Made by a program: the position numbers and the translations under genes. This document shows positions 32,860 to 44,149 of a DNA stretch of 64,000 nt, piece by piece (position 1 is the stretch's first letter; each line of letters starts with the position of its first letter). The stretch is from Apodospora peruviana. Lineage: Eukaryota; Ascomycota; Sordariomycetes; Sordariales; Lasiosphaeriaceae. The notes beneath the pieces were generated by a model. That model was not told where the DNA came from, did no database searches, and was given only the letters and a program-made list of their open reading frames with translations. The stretch covers positions 3,472,001-3,536,000 of the forward strand of contig JAUEDM010000002.1 of the NCBI GenBank assembly GCA_033439685.1. Reading direction: 5' to 3'.

Positions 32860-34814
32860 CGGATACCGCTGGTAAGCGAGAGGCAGGTGCAGCATTTTGG
32901 GAAGAAGCTGTGTCGAGAGGAGGTTGTGGTCACAGCCAAGGTCCTGGATCTTGTCGAAGATCACATGCTTCAAAGTGATCCCATGGAGCGACTCGATGCA
33001 GAACAAGTCGCCGCCAAGATGAAGGACATTTTTTGAGCGAAGCTAAAGCGAACATTTCCGCCGATGTTGGCGCAGGTCTTGGCTACAAGCCGCCAATCTA
33101 CTTCCAAGATGCAGTTGACCGGGAGCAAGCAATTGAAGTTGAGATCGTTAGGGAACGACTCACGATGCGCGGTAACGAGCCATGGAGGGACAAGTACAAG
33201 TCGCAAGCCTTCATTGATGCCACAAAAGAGCCGCTGGGTCGATTGGTCGACGGCGTCGAGTCCCCGAACCAATCACAATCCAACAACTCCAACTGGAACC
33301 TGCCTTATGTCGACGAGCCGGCTTTGCGACGAAACAGAACCATTCCTGCTAGCGTGCGTCTCAGAGAGTCGAACTCGATCTTCCAGGAGACAAGCGTCCA
33401 AGCACCGCCGGCCACCTCAGAGAGAAGGCAAACCCCTTCAGATATCTTATATGCCGACTATGCAACTGCTCGCAAGCTGCTGGATGAAGTTGGGTGGAAG
33501 CCGGGTGCACTTCAGCTTCCGGATCATGCTAAGAAATCTTTGACTCCCGCCTCCAGCCCTCAGTTACTGAGAAGCCCAGTTCTACCAACACCTCACGAAG
33601 GGCTGTTTGTCTCAACTTCTCGCCAGCCAACTGCTATCTCGACAACGAGTCGCGAGAAAAGCGGTAAAAGGTACTCCATGACGTCTCTTTTATAAAGTCA
33701 AGCTAGTTCAGTCTGGTCTTCAGTAAAGAGGAGATCGACGGTCACACCTCCGCGTCCATCGACGACGAGACAGTTTGACACTATGGCAGAAAGACCAGGG
33801 CCAGGTACCATACAAGAAGTTGAGGCGGCGGCAACACACGGCGCCCGAAGCTCACACCGAAACATTTCCGAGGATCATAAGTACGAGAAGTTTGATGTCT
33901 ACTTCAAGGGCAGAGATGTTGTAAGTCGCTGTGCCATATTCGTTCCTGAAATCTTGCGGTCAGCTGACTATCGCACAGGCCTTCTTGATTTGATAACGGG
34001 TCAAGCATGGCCGAGCACTGGCTGTGGGCTATGGACTTGGTATCAATTCTCGTTGCCTTTCTCTACGGACAAGATGATGATGGGATGGAACTTTACTTCA
34101 CATCCTCTCGAAAGCCGGAAGGCACATTCCGAGAGCCTTGCGAGTTTATTGAAGCCACGCACCGAATGAAGCCCGTGTCAATCTCTGGACCGACCACGCC
34201 ATCGGCAACAACTGCCCAACCACCCATCAACCCGTCAATCTTGCGGACGGTGACGACTTCTACTTCTTCCTCGAACGAATTTTATCGAGAGGATATATCA
34301 GAAAGCCTGGAAAGTATTCTTGACCAGTGGTCAAGGAAACATGCAAAGAGAGAGAAGAAGAAGCTGACCCTCATTATCCTTACCGATGGAATATGGTCGG
34401 GTGTCAGCGATATTGTGCCGTACGTATCTCTTTCTCTTCTTGTCTCTTTGCGGCGTCATCCCGGCAACCTCACCTACATGTGACCTGACCAACGGGTGTA
34501 CTAGTGACATAATCGATCACGAGCCTGCGGATGCTAAGGGGAACATCTACAAGATGATACTCGGCAGTTTGGACTCACGCTACGACGAAGAAGATGAGAC
34601 TAGGGCCATCATGTCAAAGGATGCAGGGAGCGTGTTGGAAGATTTTGCTAATGACAAAGACGACGGCAACGACGACGAGCGCCGCAATATGATCTCGCAA
34701 ATTGCGCATAGCATAGCAGGGCCTGTCCGGCAAGGGGGAGATCTGCAAGAAGACAGAAACTCGCAGTACACGACTCACTCGAGCGGCGGTGGCTTCGATA
34801 AAGGGCCGAGGTAA
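32860..34814 (+). pseudogene. decayed kinase-tail/vWA-domain protein gene
   Basis: A collinear coding trace with three lesions. First, a frame with KVLDLVEDHMLQSDPMERLD, like the last helices of a protein kinase C-lobe, ends at TGA 33034-33036 in a six-T run. One base more would continue into the next frame (SEAKANISADVGAGL). Second, that frame has TAA at 33693-33695 but stays open through MAERPGPG to an intron at 33919 (GTAAGT...GCACAG). Third, after the acceptor an extra T shifts the frame just before DNGSSMAEHWLWAMDLVSIL, a vWA MIDAS-type segment. LTLIILTDGIWSGVSDIV and, after a last intron (34420-34504), DIIDHEPADAKGN follow. The left boundary is uncertain. Either a pseudogene or homopolymer errors plus one nonsense change. 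Confidence 0.55.
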
Positions 34815-35497
34815 TCACAGACATTTGATGTTGGGGCGTCACGCTCGAATCGACGTTTGGTAGGCGAAAAGTAGGGGCAGGGAGAAGTGGGAATCGCCAA
34901 CGCCACCTTACTTGGGCATTGTTGTAAAACTGACAGACCCGAGGCACTGATTAGTACCATGATGTTGATGACATATCGAGATCATGATATCTAGCTGGCT
35001 TGGTCATTTGGAAATCCCGACTTAAAAGTATTTATACCCCATATCTAGTTAATGTACTCTATATACCCGCTACAAAATGAGGTGATGTATGGGGCAACCA
35101 TCACTACCTAAATTTCGTTTGGAACTTTTTACTGATGATCCATTGTCATTCACTGTCTTGGTCGGTTGGTCCCTTTCTTAGAGTGGAGAAGGTCAGACAA
35201 CTGGCACTATCGACTGCCAGTGGCCACGACGGTGTTCACGGTCATTCACCTCCATGAATCAGGACCATGATGCCACCCACGAGCACGCCTAACCACACCT
35301 AAAGGATATAAAGCTGCGTAGCCGCAAACTCAACCTGTCCTTTTCTTTTTCCCCTCCAACTCTCTTGTTAACTTTGCAAACCCGTTTACGCGAGCGCCCG
35401 GGCAATCCCCAAATACGCGCACACATCAACGGGCATTCTTACATCTTTCTTTATTCACGCTATTATCGCAACGATACCATCACCGGTTGACTGCACA
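34815..35497. other. spacer with promoter
   Basis: No gene supported. TATAAAG at 35307-35313 lies about 190 bp before the next ATG and is followed by a pyrimidine-rich leader. Confidence 0.45.
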
Positions 35498-36514
35498 ATG
35501 ACTCGAGACGAGCGTTTCTTAAATACGCAGCGGCATGTCAGCCAGCCAAATCGCGCAATGACTGTGAGTTTGTTCCCTCGTCCAGCAGGCGATTGTCGTG
35601 ATACTCACAAGGCGTCGAAAATCCAGCAATACTGGCGCCAAATTACCACGGCAATCGCTGCAAGCAGTGCGCCGGGTGCTGAGGCTACCGACCAACCACT
35701 ACCGATCCAAGTCTTGCGACGAGACGACGCTGGTTCTCAAGGCAGTACAAATACTCTCACTGGCGCCGACGCCGCCCCAGGAGCTGTTTCCGCCACCGAC
35801 GAGCCGAAGTCTGCGTCGCAGGCCAGTCGCAAGCTATCTCGGCCCAGCCAGCTTGCCGCTCCGGCTATCCCAACCGGACCTCGCGCCGATCGACATGGGT
35901 GGACTACCGTTCCCAACAAAGACCAGCACAGGCCAACAACCAACGTCAATCGCAAGCTATGGAACCCCGGAAACAACCGCGCGACCGTTGCTAGGGCGTC
36001 TCCCGCTGCCCCCGATGCTGCTATCCCTGGTAGCAACAAGCGCAATGACTGGTCTCGTGGTGCCGGCCAAGCCACCGGCCTGTACCAGATCCCGCACGTC
36101 TACGACCCAGACAGCTTCGACCGAGGGATGCGTAACTACTGGCAGGAGCCCACCAGGCGCCCGCCAATTCCCAATTCGGCCACTTTTGTTAACATGTTGG
36201 AGGCCCGCGAACGCCCAATACCAGGTCGAGTTGCCACCGGACCTCATGGTATCAATAATAACACCCAGCGCCCGGATTGTCCCAAGGAAGCGGCCGACGG
36301 CACCATGACACCACCGACCGGACCCAAGAATACCATAAAGCTAGAACTAAGAGGAGGAGCTCGGCGGATACCTAATCCAGGTATTGCCGGCGCCACCACG
36401 GTTATGGTTGCGTCACCCGAGAACAACGATACCGCACGCCTGGGATCGCAGTGCAGTAGCGACAAGTTCGAGATGATTGGAAATTGGCTGGAGAAGCTGG
36501 AGACTGATGACTAA
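35498..36514 (+). CDS. hypothetical disordered protein
   Basis: Open frame of 338 codons from a well-placed ATG after a pyrimidine-rich leader and a TATA box. A 63-nt segment 35564-35626 (GTGAGT...AAATCCAG) is a probable in-frame intron; splicing gives 317 residues. The product is rich in Ala, Pro, Asn, Arg and Thr with no membrane segment. Recognisable local blocks are WTTVPNKDQHRPTTNVNRKLWNPGNNRA, IPHVYDPDSFDRGMRNYW and a C-terminal FEMIGNWLEKLE helix. I do not recognise a family. A competing 236-codon frame on the same strand (35598-36308) starts later and lacks a promoter context, so this one is preferred. Confidence 0.6.
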   Translation: MTRDERFLNTQRHVSQPNRAMTVSLFPRPAGDCRDTHKASKIQQYWRQITTAIAASSAPGAEATDQPLPIQVLRRDDAGSQGSTNTLTGADAAPGAVSATDEPKSASQASRKLSRPSQLAAPAIPTGPRADRHGWTTVPNKDQHRPTTNVNRKLWNPGNNRATVARASPAAPDAAIPGSNKRNDWSRGAGQATGLYQIPHVYDPDSFDRGMRNYWQEPTRRPPIPNSATFVNMLEARERPIPGRVATGPHGINNNTQRPDCPKEAADGTMTPPTGPKNTIKLELRGGARRIPNPGIAGATTVMVASPENNDTARLGSQCSSDKFEMIGNWLEKLETDD

Positions 36515-37346
36515 TTCCTTGGGCACCTGGCTGCTAATGACCTAGAGTCGGACAATTTGACGACTCATATGCATGCTTAGTCAACCTACTATCCTCGGTG
36601 AGGTCCAGTCGACGAGCAGCCTGAAGAGAACGAGGTTGGCGCTACAGTCTACTCCTTACTTATTTCCACGAGAGAGACTCGTGGCTCGATCCGGTTCGGA
36701 AAAGCTCCACGGCACCAATGGCAACATTTACGACTCAGTCACAGCCCGGGATAGTTGCAGACCACAGCCTGCTGTGCGTCTGGATGAGTGGCAACGGGCA
36801 AGGCCATGTACCGCCCTAGACGCGAATGTGACGTGCTTTCGATGTTCTGGCAGATGAAATGCGATGGACGGAGAAAGATATGTCGGGTGGCTGGAAGCTG
36901 TCATTCACATGGAGTCGTGTGGTTGCTCGGGAATTCTAAAGAAAGCACTGCGCAACTGCATTCGACGGATTGTTCTAGACATAGATATTGGTGGTTGTGG
37001 GACGTATTGCCGGACCTTTATGTATTTGGATCAATGTTCGCCGACGTACAGTTGGAGACACGAGCGAGAAGTTGGGTATGGTATCACTTTCGCAACCAAA
37101 TTTCTTTTTTTGAGTATCATCACATCATGGTTCATACTAGTCCAGATTGGAGCACAATATCATGGGTATGAAATGAACTTTCCATTGATAGTTGATAGTG
37201 TCATCAATCAACCGTAAATGCCACCAAAATAAAACGCCAAGGTGGTGTCTCAACCCGGCCAGGGTCAGCACTTTTCAAGCCCCTGGGGCTTGCCTTTTGT
37301 CCAATAAATACAATACATATATATACATCAACCCGTCTACGACTAA
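36515..37346. other. spacer, nothing recognised
   Basis: Holds the 3' ends of the hypothetical gene (+) and the FIG1-like gene (-). Small ORFs lack support. Confidence 0.45.
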
Positions 37347-38290
37347 TTACAGTTGTGCCTTATTAAAGGGCGCAAGCCCAGGTCTTGCCAGCAGAGGCGC
37401 AGCCAGCGTAAACAGCATCGAGAACCCAAACGCCATCCACTGCATGACCTGCAGCGTGATACCCTCCTTCATCAGAACCGGGGTGTTCTTAATCGCCTCG
37501 GTCGAATGCTTCAGGACGCCGGCCGTCTCGGTGGTCGCCAGCGCGGCTGTGAACACGAGCCCGGTGGAGAGCATCAGCATGCCAAAGGTGCCGCGCTTGA
37601 TGATGGCGCTGCGGCGCGGCTTATCGGAGTTCCCTTTCTTGATGTCCAGCTTGTGAAGCAGGAGAAAGACGAGGCCGATGACGAAGAAGAAGGCGGCGGC
37701 GGCGAGCACAGAGACGTAGACTTGGGTTTGCAGGTCGACGGCCGTGGACACCAGGTCCACGATGAGTCCTGCTTCGCGGGCATCGGCGGTTGCGTTGTCG
37801 CTATCAGCTCTCGAGGTCAACGGAGGAGCAGCGTAAGAGCCGTTGATGTTGAGGTTGATGTCGGGGAACAGATTGGCGGCTAGGAGGTCGGTGGAAGTCC
37901 CCATGGAGGACTGGCAGTGAAACGTGGAGCCATCGCCGCCGCAGATGCCAAAATAGCCAAGGCGAACTTGCACTTGGGACAGGAGGGTTGTGTTTTGCGA
38001 CGAGCGCAAAGAAACGATGTACAGGCTGGGTATCGCGGGCGAGGTCGAGACGCAGCCGGACAGAGACAAGGCTAGCGATATGTTAGCAACAGAACTACCT
38101 AAATGCTAGAGGACAGGGGGTGGTGGACCTTACCTTCAAAGAGAATGATGGGGATGATCAAGGCATACGGAATCAACCGAAGGAGGAAGAACTTTGCTAG
38201 AGGCATGTTAGCATTGTCCGAGAATGTGCTGCCGGGCCAAGGAGTTGACTTACGCATGAAGATCTTGGCGGCTAGACCGACGGCACCCAT
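37347..38290 (-). CDS. FIG1: FIG1-type membrane protein (calcium influx/membrane fusion)
   Basis: Three exons (38290-38254, 38196-38134, 38071-37347) encode 274 residues; both introns have GTAAG donors, CTAAC branch sites and CTAG acceptors. The protein has an N-terminal membrane helix (LRLIPYALIIPIILFEA), an extracellular loop with LSGCVSTSPAIPSLYIVSL and the claudin-like GYFGIC (72-77) followed by a further Cys, then three membrane helices in the C-terminal half. This four-helix layout matches Fig1 proteins, which act in low-affinity calcium uptake and cell fusion during mating in yeast and in mating or hyphal growth in filamentous fungi. A SUR7/PalI-type protein is the main alternative. 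Confidence 0.78.
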
Positions 38291-40276
38291 GTTGGCGGTG
38301 GGATTTCTTAGCGAAGGTGAGAGTTCGTAGGTGCAGATAGTAAAAAAGATTGAGGTTTGCTAGATGCAAATGATGGCTGAGAAATCCAAGAACGAAGAAT
38401 GCACTGCCTCTTATGAAGTTGGCCAGCAACAAGCAATGACTGATAAAAAAAATGAAGGAAAAGACCCAACAGCCGTGACGCACGCCTCTGACACAAAGGG
38501 AAGATGACAAAGGAAACGATAAAAGGAGACAAGAACAGAGGAAAAAATAGCACTTGTGTATCTGATGACGGACAAGAAAAAAAATATAGAACCCGTGAGA
38601 GGGCTCTATTGTTATATAATGCGAACAATAGAAACCATGCGCCGAAAGGAAAAATGAGTGGAGTGGTCACCTGCGCCAAAGAGCTGGGACTGAATCTCTG
38701 CGCAACGCCAGAAATGAGGGAACCGGCAATGTCGCACGACACGCTTGCGGCTTGGAAGACATCGATTTGCTGAGGCTCTTCCCTGGGTGGTTTGAGGAGG
38801 CGCTTCTATTTTACGCGGCGCTCAACCCCGTTTCTCATTGAAGTTGACTTGACGAGGTTGTGTTCGGAGGCATGGGGTGTTGCGAGGTCGGTGTGGAAGC
38901 CGATTCGGCAAGACTGCCGACCTGGAGTGCCAAGCCCCCACCTTGGCGCTTGCAGCATCGAGGAGAATCGTGGAGAACTGGCAGCGACCGGGTGTCTCCC
39001 TGTGTCGCATCAAGATTGCCACTATATTTAGTGCCTTCCCGATCAGGGTCGAAATTGGCACATTTGTCCAATCGCAGCTCCGAATTCATCGACATGCTTT
39101 GCCCTGCCAGAACTTGGGGTTGCTAGCCCCGATTCGTCCACTCACATGTTTTTTTTGACCTGGGACGGACATTGCAACAGTCAGACACCTTACACCAAAA
39201 TTTTACATCATTCACCACGCTGTCGATGAGGAGTCCGTGATCAATACTCTGCAACACGTGGGTTCCTAGCAAACTCTACGTTTCTGACCCATTTATCGGG
39301 CCCGGGGACACCACCCCGGGCTTCAATGCCAAGCGATTCCCCGTTGAAGCCCGAAGACAATAAAGGTGCTTTGAACGCCACGTGCACAAGGAACAAAGCA
39401 AGACCCCGAGGGAAACGTAAAATCTGACCATTTTGACGGATTCTTCCTCTTGGTCGATGGAATGTTCCGTAGAGGGAGGATCACGCCAGCCAATCCAGTT
39501 TGTGCAACCCCTGGAGTGCTGTCTCCGGAATGTCTCAAGAACACCAAGATACCACCTTACCAACCTTGATCCCAGATAGCACATGGTAGTCACGATAATC
39601 ATCCAGGATATTTCGGCTTATATGGCTGGATACAATACCCATATTGACTGTTGAGAACCTAGCTGGACTGCACCCTCAACCTGGGGAACAGGGTTGAAAA
39701 TGACAAGCTCGGCTCTAGGACCACTGCGACGAGGAGACAAGTTTCTGACGAGAATATGTCGTGGATTACTGGGAATCAACACAGGACGAGATACCGCACT
39801 CTCGGGAACTGCTATCAAGTTGTGGTACCCTCGCCGGTGTCTCCGCAGCCACATAGGTCACGATCCCCGCCTTGGACAAAGAAACTCACCGTGTGTCCAG
39901 CAAGTTCGAGTCACCACTGCATCAAGAACTCTCACTGTACACGGGAGGGGCAGCCTGCTTTCGGATCCCGACTACAGAACTGCGCTTTCAGTGTTTCCAT
40001 GCTCCCTTTGTTCTCAAGAGGCAGCAGGTGCACCCTGGTGCCGCTACAGTGGTGTTAATAAGCCAGGTGAAATCGCCATGCTCTCGTGTAGCAGCCCAGC
40101 TGCTGAGCGCTTTTCATGTGATGCCGCTGGTAGCTCTCCTCTTTGATTCTTTCATGGTCGAAGCTCAAAACTGGACACCCACCCGAGAGCATCATTCATC
40201 ACCGTCCACCACCTTACACCCTCGGTTCACCATAACATCCGAAACCCACGCGAGACCCTGGTCAGAGACGAAAAAA
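38291..40276. other. divergent spacer, FIG1-like / Zn2Cys6 gene
   Basis: Nearly 2 kb holding both promoters. The frame of the transcription factor is open back to 39872, so earlier starts (39872, 40122, 40155) cannot be excluded. No other gene is supported. Confidence 0.45.
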
Positions 40277-42172
40277 ATGACCTTGACGTTTAGCAACCTC
40301 TGTGCCGACAGCTTCGAGTCACAACTGCGCGCTGGCCGGAAAAGGCCTAGAGTACGAGAATACGTCTCGTGTTGGCAGTGCCGCTCGAGGAAGATACGGT
40401 GCGATCGGGAGTCCCCCTGCAACAGATGTCAAGAGCGCGGCATCGCATCGGATTGCCTCTACCTCAACGAGAAGTATAAGCAGTCACCCGAAGGACCGCG
40501 GCAGATCAAAGAAATAAGAAAATTCCGCCGATCGTCAGACTCAGAATGCACCCCGTCCCGACTTCAAGTTCCATATGAACCTCCGAGTCAGTGCCAGGGT
40601 ATGATAAAGATACCGCCCGACTCTTCTCACGACGAGGATTTTCAAGAGAAGATTAACGCCGCCATGGACACACGGGGGTCGGCGCAGATGTCAACAGGGA
40701 ACAACACGATCCGCGAGTCAGGATCCAGAAGCCGAATTATTGGCATCAGTCATTGGTTGGCGCCCTGCTACGAGATGACGATTACGAAAGCCCTGCTTGA
40801 CCAAGCGCCCGAGTTTGAATCCAGCCGCAAGGAGTTCTCTGATGTCAAAAGGCTCATTCGCACACAGAACAACTTAGCTCCAGCGGCAGGAAGCTCGGCA
40901 GGGTTTGCCAGCTTTTGGTCTTTATTCCCAGATCGGCAAGCATGTCTGCGGTTGGCGGCTCAGTACTTCCGGACTTACAACCGAGTGTACAACATTGTGG
41001 ATCACGCAGACATTTCAAGAGATATCAGCCGCATCTACTCTGGCGATCTTGATGATAGCCTTCGCATTGGAAAGGTTATCCTTGTTATCGCCCTTACCAT
41101 GCAACATGTCGAGTCGGAGAGGCTCAATGGGCGATGGCTCGCCAAGCAGGTCGAGGCCTGCATCGGCACATCACGCCGGTTTCAGAAACCGTGCACCGAG
41201 GTTGCCCAACTTATCCTCCTGATTATCCTCTTAAAGACCGTGGCGGCGTCAGAAACCGATGACATGTTTGACCTTCGGGCGGTCCATGATCTCACCAGCC
41301 AGATTGCCAACAGCATGGGCCTCCATCGCGATCCCTCTTTCTATCCCAACACGCCTTACCATTCCGAACTTAGAAAGCGGACATGGGCTTGTCTTCTTCG
41401 TCTCAACTTGGAATATTGTATCCGAAGCGGCTTCCAGTTCACTCTTCCACTCGACGAAAGTGATTGCCCTCTGCCGGAAACCGTCGACCTGCGAGCTCTG
41501 GATCCGATGTCTGAAAACGACATGTCGAGCTTCGCCCCCGACAACCAAGCCACAGCTGACATGGTTTTTGGCATAGCGGCGGCAAAATTAGCCAGGATCG
41601 TTGCACCGGTACACCGAGCACTTTACTCGCCGAATCCCACGAAATCGCCCGAACTCTTGCAGAGCGATCTTCGGGCTGCATTCGAACAGCTGCTCGCCGA
41701 GCTCCCTCCAGGCCTGAGACCCGGAAGCCAATCCACCGACCCGGTCGAGGAATTGCAGCAGTCCATCATCTCGATACACATCAATAGCTTCCTATCTATC
41801 GTGGCACTTGGCTCCACGTTTGGCACGCCGCCCTCCACAGCACAACGCAGCGTTCTGATGGAAGTATGGGACTACGGAACCATGGTTCTCCATCAATTCC
41901 AGAATCTCTTTCAGAGGACACAGGAAGTCGGAAACATGACACGTCATCTACTCTGGACCGACGCGAGTCGTGCGGCCTTGGGAGGCTGCTGGATCATTTG
42001 GACGACATCGACGGCTCAACCACGGACGGGTCATGATGCCACATCCACAACAGACAGTCTGCATTTTTTAGAAGACACTTGGCAAGTTTCTAGAGTTTTT
42101 GTCCCGGCTCTGGCAGGATTGTTTCCATCTGGGGCCTGTCATAGCAAAGACCAACCTCATCCTCACCGTTAG
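40277..42172 (+). CDS. Zn2Cys6 transcription factor with fungal-specific regulatory domain
   Basis: Chosen ATG (context aaaaaaATGACC) gives 631 residues. The DNA-binding binuclear cluster has C32, C35, C42, C48, C51 and C60 (CX2CX6CX5CX2CX8C) with the RSRKIRCDRESPCNRC core and a basic region before it. The fungal-specific middle homology region follows, with LVIALTMQHVES, HDLTSQIANSMGLHRDPSFYPNTPYHSELRKRTWACLLRLNLEYCIRSG-type blocks. It is a nuclear activator or repressor; its targets are unknown. The C-terminus may be incomplete: coding-looking frames continue after the TAG to 42762. Starts up to 135 codons earlier are in frame but would put the cluster unusually far from the N-terminus. Confidence 0.9.
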   Translation: MTLTFSNLCADSFESQLRAGRKRPRVREYVSCWQCRSRKIRCDRESPCNRCQERGIASDCLYLNEKYKQSPEGPRQIKEIRKFRRSSDSECTPSRLQVPYEPPSQCQGMIKIPPDSSHDEDFQEKINAAMDTRGSAQMSTGNNTIRESGSRSRIIGISHWLAPCYEMTITKALLDQAPEFESSRKEFSDVKRLIRTQNNLAPAAGSSAGFASFWSLFPDRQACLRLAAQYFRTYNRVYNIVDHADISRDISRIYSGDLDDSLRIGKVILVIALTMQHVESERLNGRWLAKQVEACIGTSRRFQKPCTEVAQLILLIILLKTVAASETDDMFDLRAVHDLTSQIANSMGLHRDPSFYPNTPYHSELRKRTWACLLRLNLEYCIRSGFQFTLPLDESDCPLPETVDLRALDPMSENDMSSFAPDNQATADMVFGIAAAKLARIVAPVHRALYSPNPTKSPELLQSDLRAAFEQLLAELPPGLRPGSQSTDPVEELQQSIISIHINSFLSIVALGSTFGTPPSTAQRSVLMEVWDYGTMVLHQFQNLFQRTQEVGNMTRHLLWTDASRAALGGCWIIWTTSTAQPRTGHDATSTTDSLHFLEDTWQVSRVFVPALAGLFPSGACHSKDQPHPHR

Positions 42173-42762
42173 CTCAAGCGTCATGACTCTCCACTCCTCC
42201 CTGGCCACCGTCAATGCCGCCAAACTGCGAAAACGTTAATGTTCGCAACAAGTTGATCAGCTGCGGGGTTGCGACAGCAGAGAAGATGGGGGCCGAGATG
42301 AAGGGTGCGCTGCAGCAGCGGCTCCGGGGCCAGTGAAACCTTCGGGTCCAAACACCGATGCCGCCGCCGGCTCCCGTGCCCGCGCCTCTCGCTGATCTTT
42401 CCATGTCAACTATCCCTCACCAAGGTCTCCCAAGCCCTACGAGTGCGGGCCCAGAATCTGCCCTAGACGCCCTTTCCATGTGGCAGTGACCAACGGGCCC
42501 GACACCTCCTGTGATAGGCGACACGTATGGGGAAATTGTGTCACCACAGTCTGTTGTTGCGCCGGGACAACCGCCTGTCCCTGTGCTTACGGTCAATCCG
42601 CTCGGTACCATCAATTTTTCCGTGGATCCCGCGTTGGCGTCGATGATTCCTGGGCTCGGCTGTAGTGATATTTCAGGTGCCCTGGAGACGTTTCAAGATG
42701 CGTCCATGGCTTCAATTTTTGAAGGGCCTATCGAGGCTATGGGTGAGTCGGTGTGGGAGTGA
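42173..42762 (+). other. coding-like continuation after the Zn2Cys6 gene
   Basis: After the TAG, one frame reads CENVNVRNKLISCGVATAEK and on to a TGA near 42338. Another frame from about 42338 is Pro/Ser-rich (TPMPPPAPVPAPLADLSM), meets TGA at 42487 and stays open to 42762 through PPVPVLTVNPLGTINFSVDP, ending GESVWE. This looks like the lost C-terminal tail of the transcription factor, separated by frameshift/stops or by introns I could not define. Confidence 0.4.
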
Positions 42763-44149
42763 TAAAAGTGACGATGGCAGCATGATCTTGACTCGGCTCG
42801 TAAGCGACTCGTTTTCCGGTGTGGTATTTCACTTCATCGCCAAATTCATTTTCCTCTTTGATTCAAAGTGCGCTTAGTGCATGTCTACCAGAATGTCAGT
42901 TCAAGCAAGCCCACTACCTTTTTATTTTTGAAAAGTCGTATCAGCAACCGGCGCGGCAGCGTGTGTTTTTTCTCGTGTGTTGCCATCGCGGGGAAAAAGA
43001 GACTTATGTATAACGTTAATTAGTAACTTACTCATATAGACTAATAATCTTGGGAAACCCAATACAAGATAAGATACTCACTTGTCTAGGTTAGGTTAGT
43101 ATCTTGCTCGGTCTTTGCTAGTAGGCGTCTGGTTTACATTTGCATTTTGGTATTGTTGCACACACGTCAGCCAGGTCGGAAATAGCGGATAAGCACACGA
43201 TGTATCGATAGAAGGGATAGAAACCGATTCTCATGTTAGCTACTGGGTGGTCAAGACTAAAAGTTAGTGTGACTCTATTCCGTACGCCATACTATAATAC
43301 ATCCTGAAAATTGTGGTCTTCCAATCAGCATTTCTCTCCAAATAATCACATCGGTTTCCATTGGAAGAGCCCCCCTCGGGCCAGAACCACGCATGATGCA
43401 GATGCAGATGCAGATGCACGGATTTAAGTATGCTTAAATGGCAGGCACAGTGGCCACGTCAATGCACTTACGCATCGGAACGCATGGCGAGTTTGGCAGA
43501 TCTAGGCACTGGTATTCGATTGCGGCGTGTGCATCCAAAGTGGACAGAAAAAGCCACCTAACTGTTCTTCTGCCTTTCACTTTTCGTGAACCCAGGAAGC
43601 GTCAGGTACTCAGCCCTACACTCATTACTCATCTGTTCATGCCATCCGTTAACGAGTTTGTTTTCCTTGCCGTTGACTGCGCCCAGTAACCAAACACCAA
43701 GTCCACCACGGGGGTCGAATAATGAGTGGCACTGTATACCTTACCTGGTAGCACGTAACGCGTACCGCGTAAAGTCATTGATGCCGGCGCTAAGTGGCAT
43801 GCGTTTATCCCCTGGGCATTCACTGGATAGCTCGGATGATGATGTCAGACAAGCAAATCCTGGCGTGTGACTTCCCTGTCTCACAACGTCCCGGTAGGAT
43901 GGCAAACCAGGCAGGCAGGCGCCCTCTTCCTGTCATACTGCCACATGTTGTACAGTACGTACCCGGAGTTGCAGACTCGTGGCTGCGTCATTTATCCAAG
44001 ACAATCCTTCGTCTCCGTTTCTGTCGGAGATCCATTTTACACACTCACAACCTCAACCTCAACCTCTGCTCTGTTCTGATTAACTTGCTTCTACTCGTTA
44101 ATCAATCTCGTGTGTTCTAGTCCGGCTTAGCAAGTACGCAAGCTCCAAC
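42763..44149. other. spacer with GATGCA microsatellite
   Basis: No gene supported. Contains four perfect GATGCA units at 43395-43418. The right end is the promoter of the peroxidase gene with CAACCTCAACCTC-type leader sequence. Confidence 0.5.
43395..43418 (+). repeat. (GATGCA)4 microsatellite
   Basis: Four perfect tandem hexamers. Confidence 0.9.

Noticed and set aside
35598..36308. 236-codon alternative frame within the hypothetical gene
   Set aside because: Starts internally and lacks promoter context; the 338-codon frame has a TATA box and leader. Not fully excluded.
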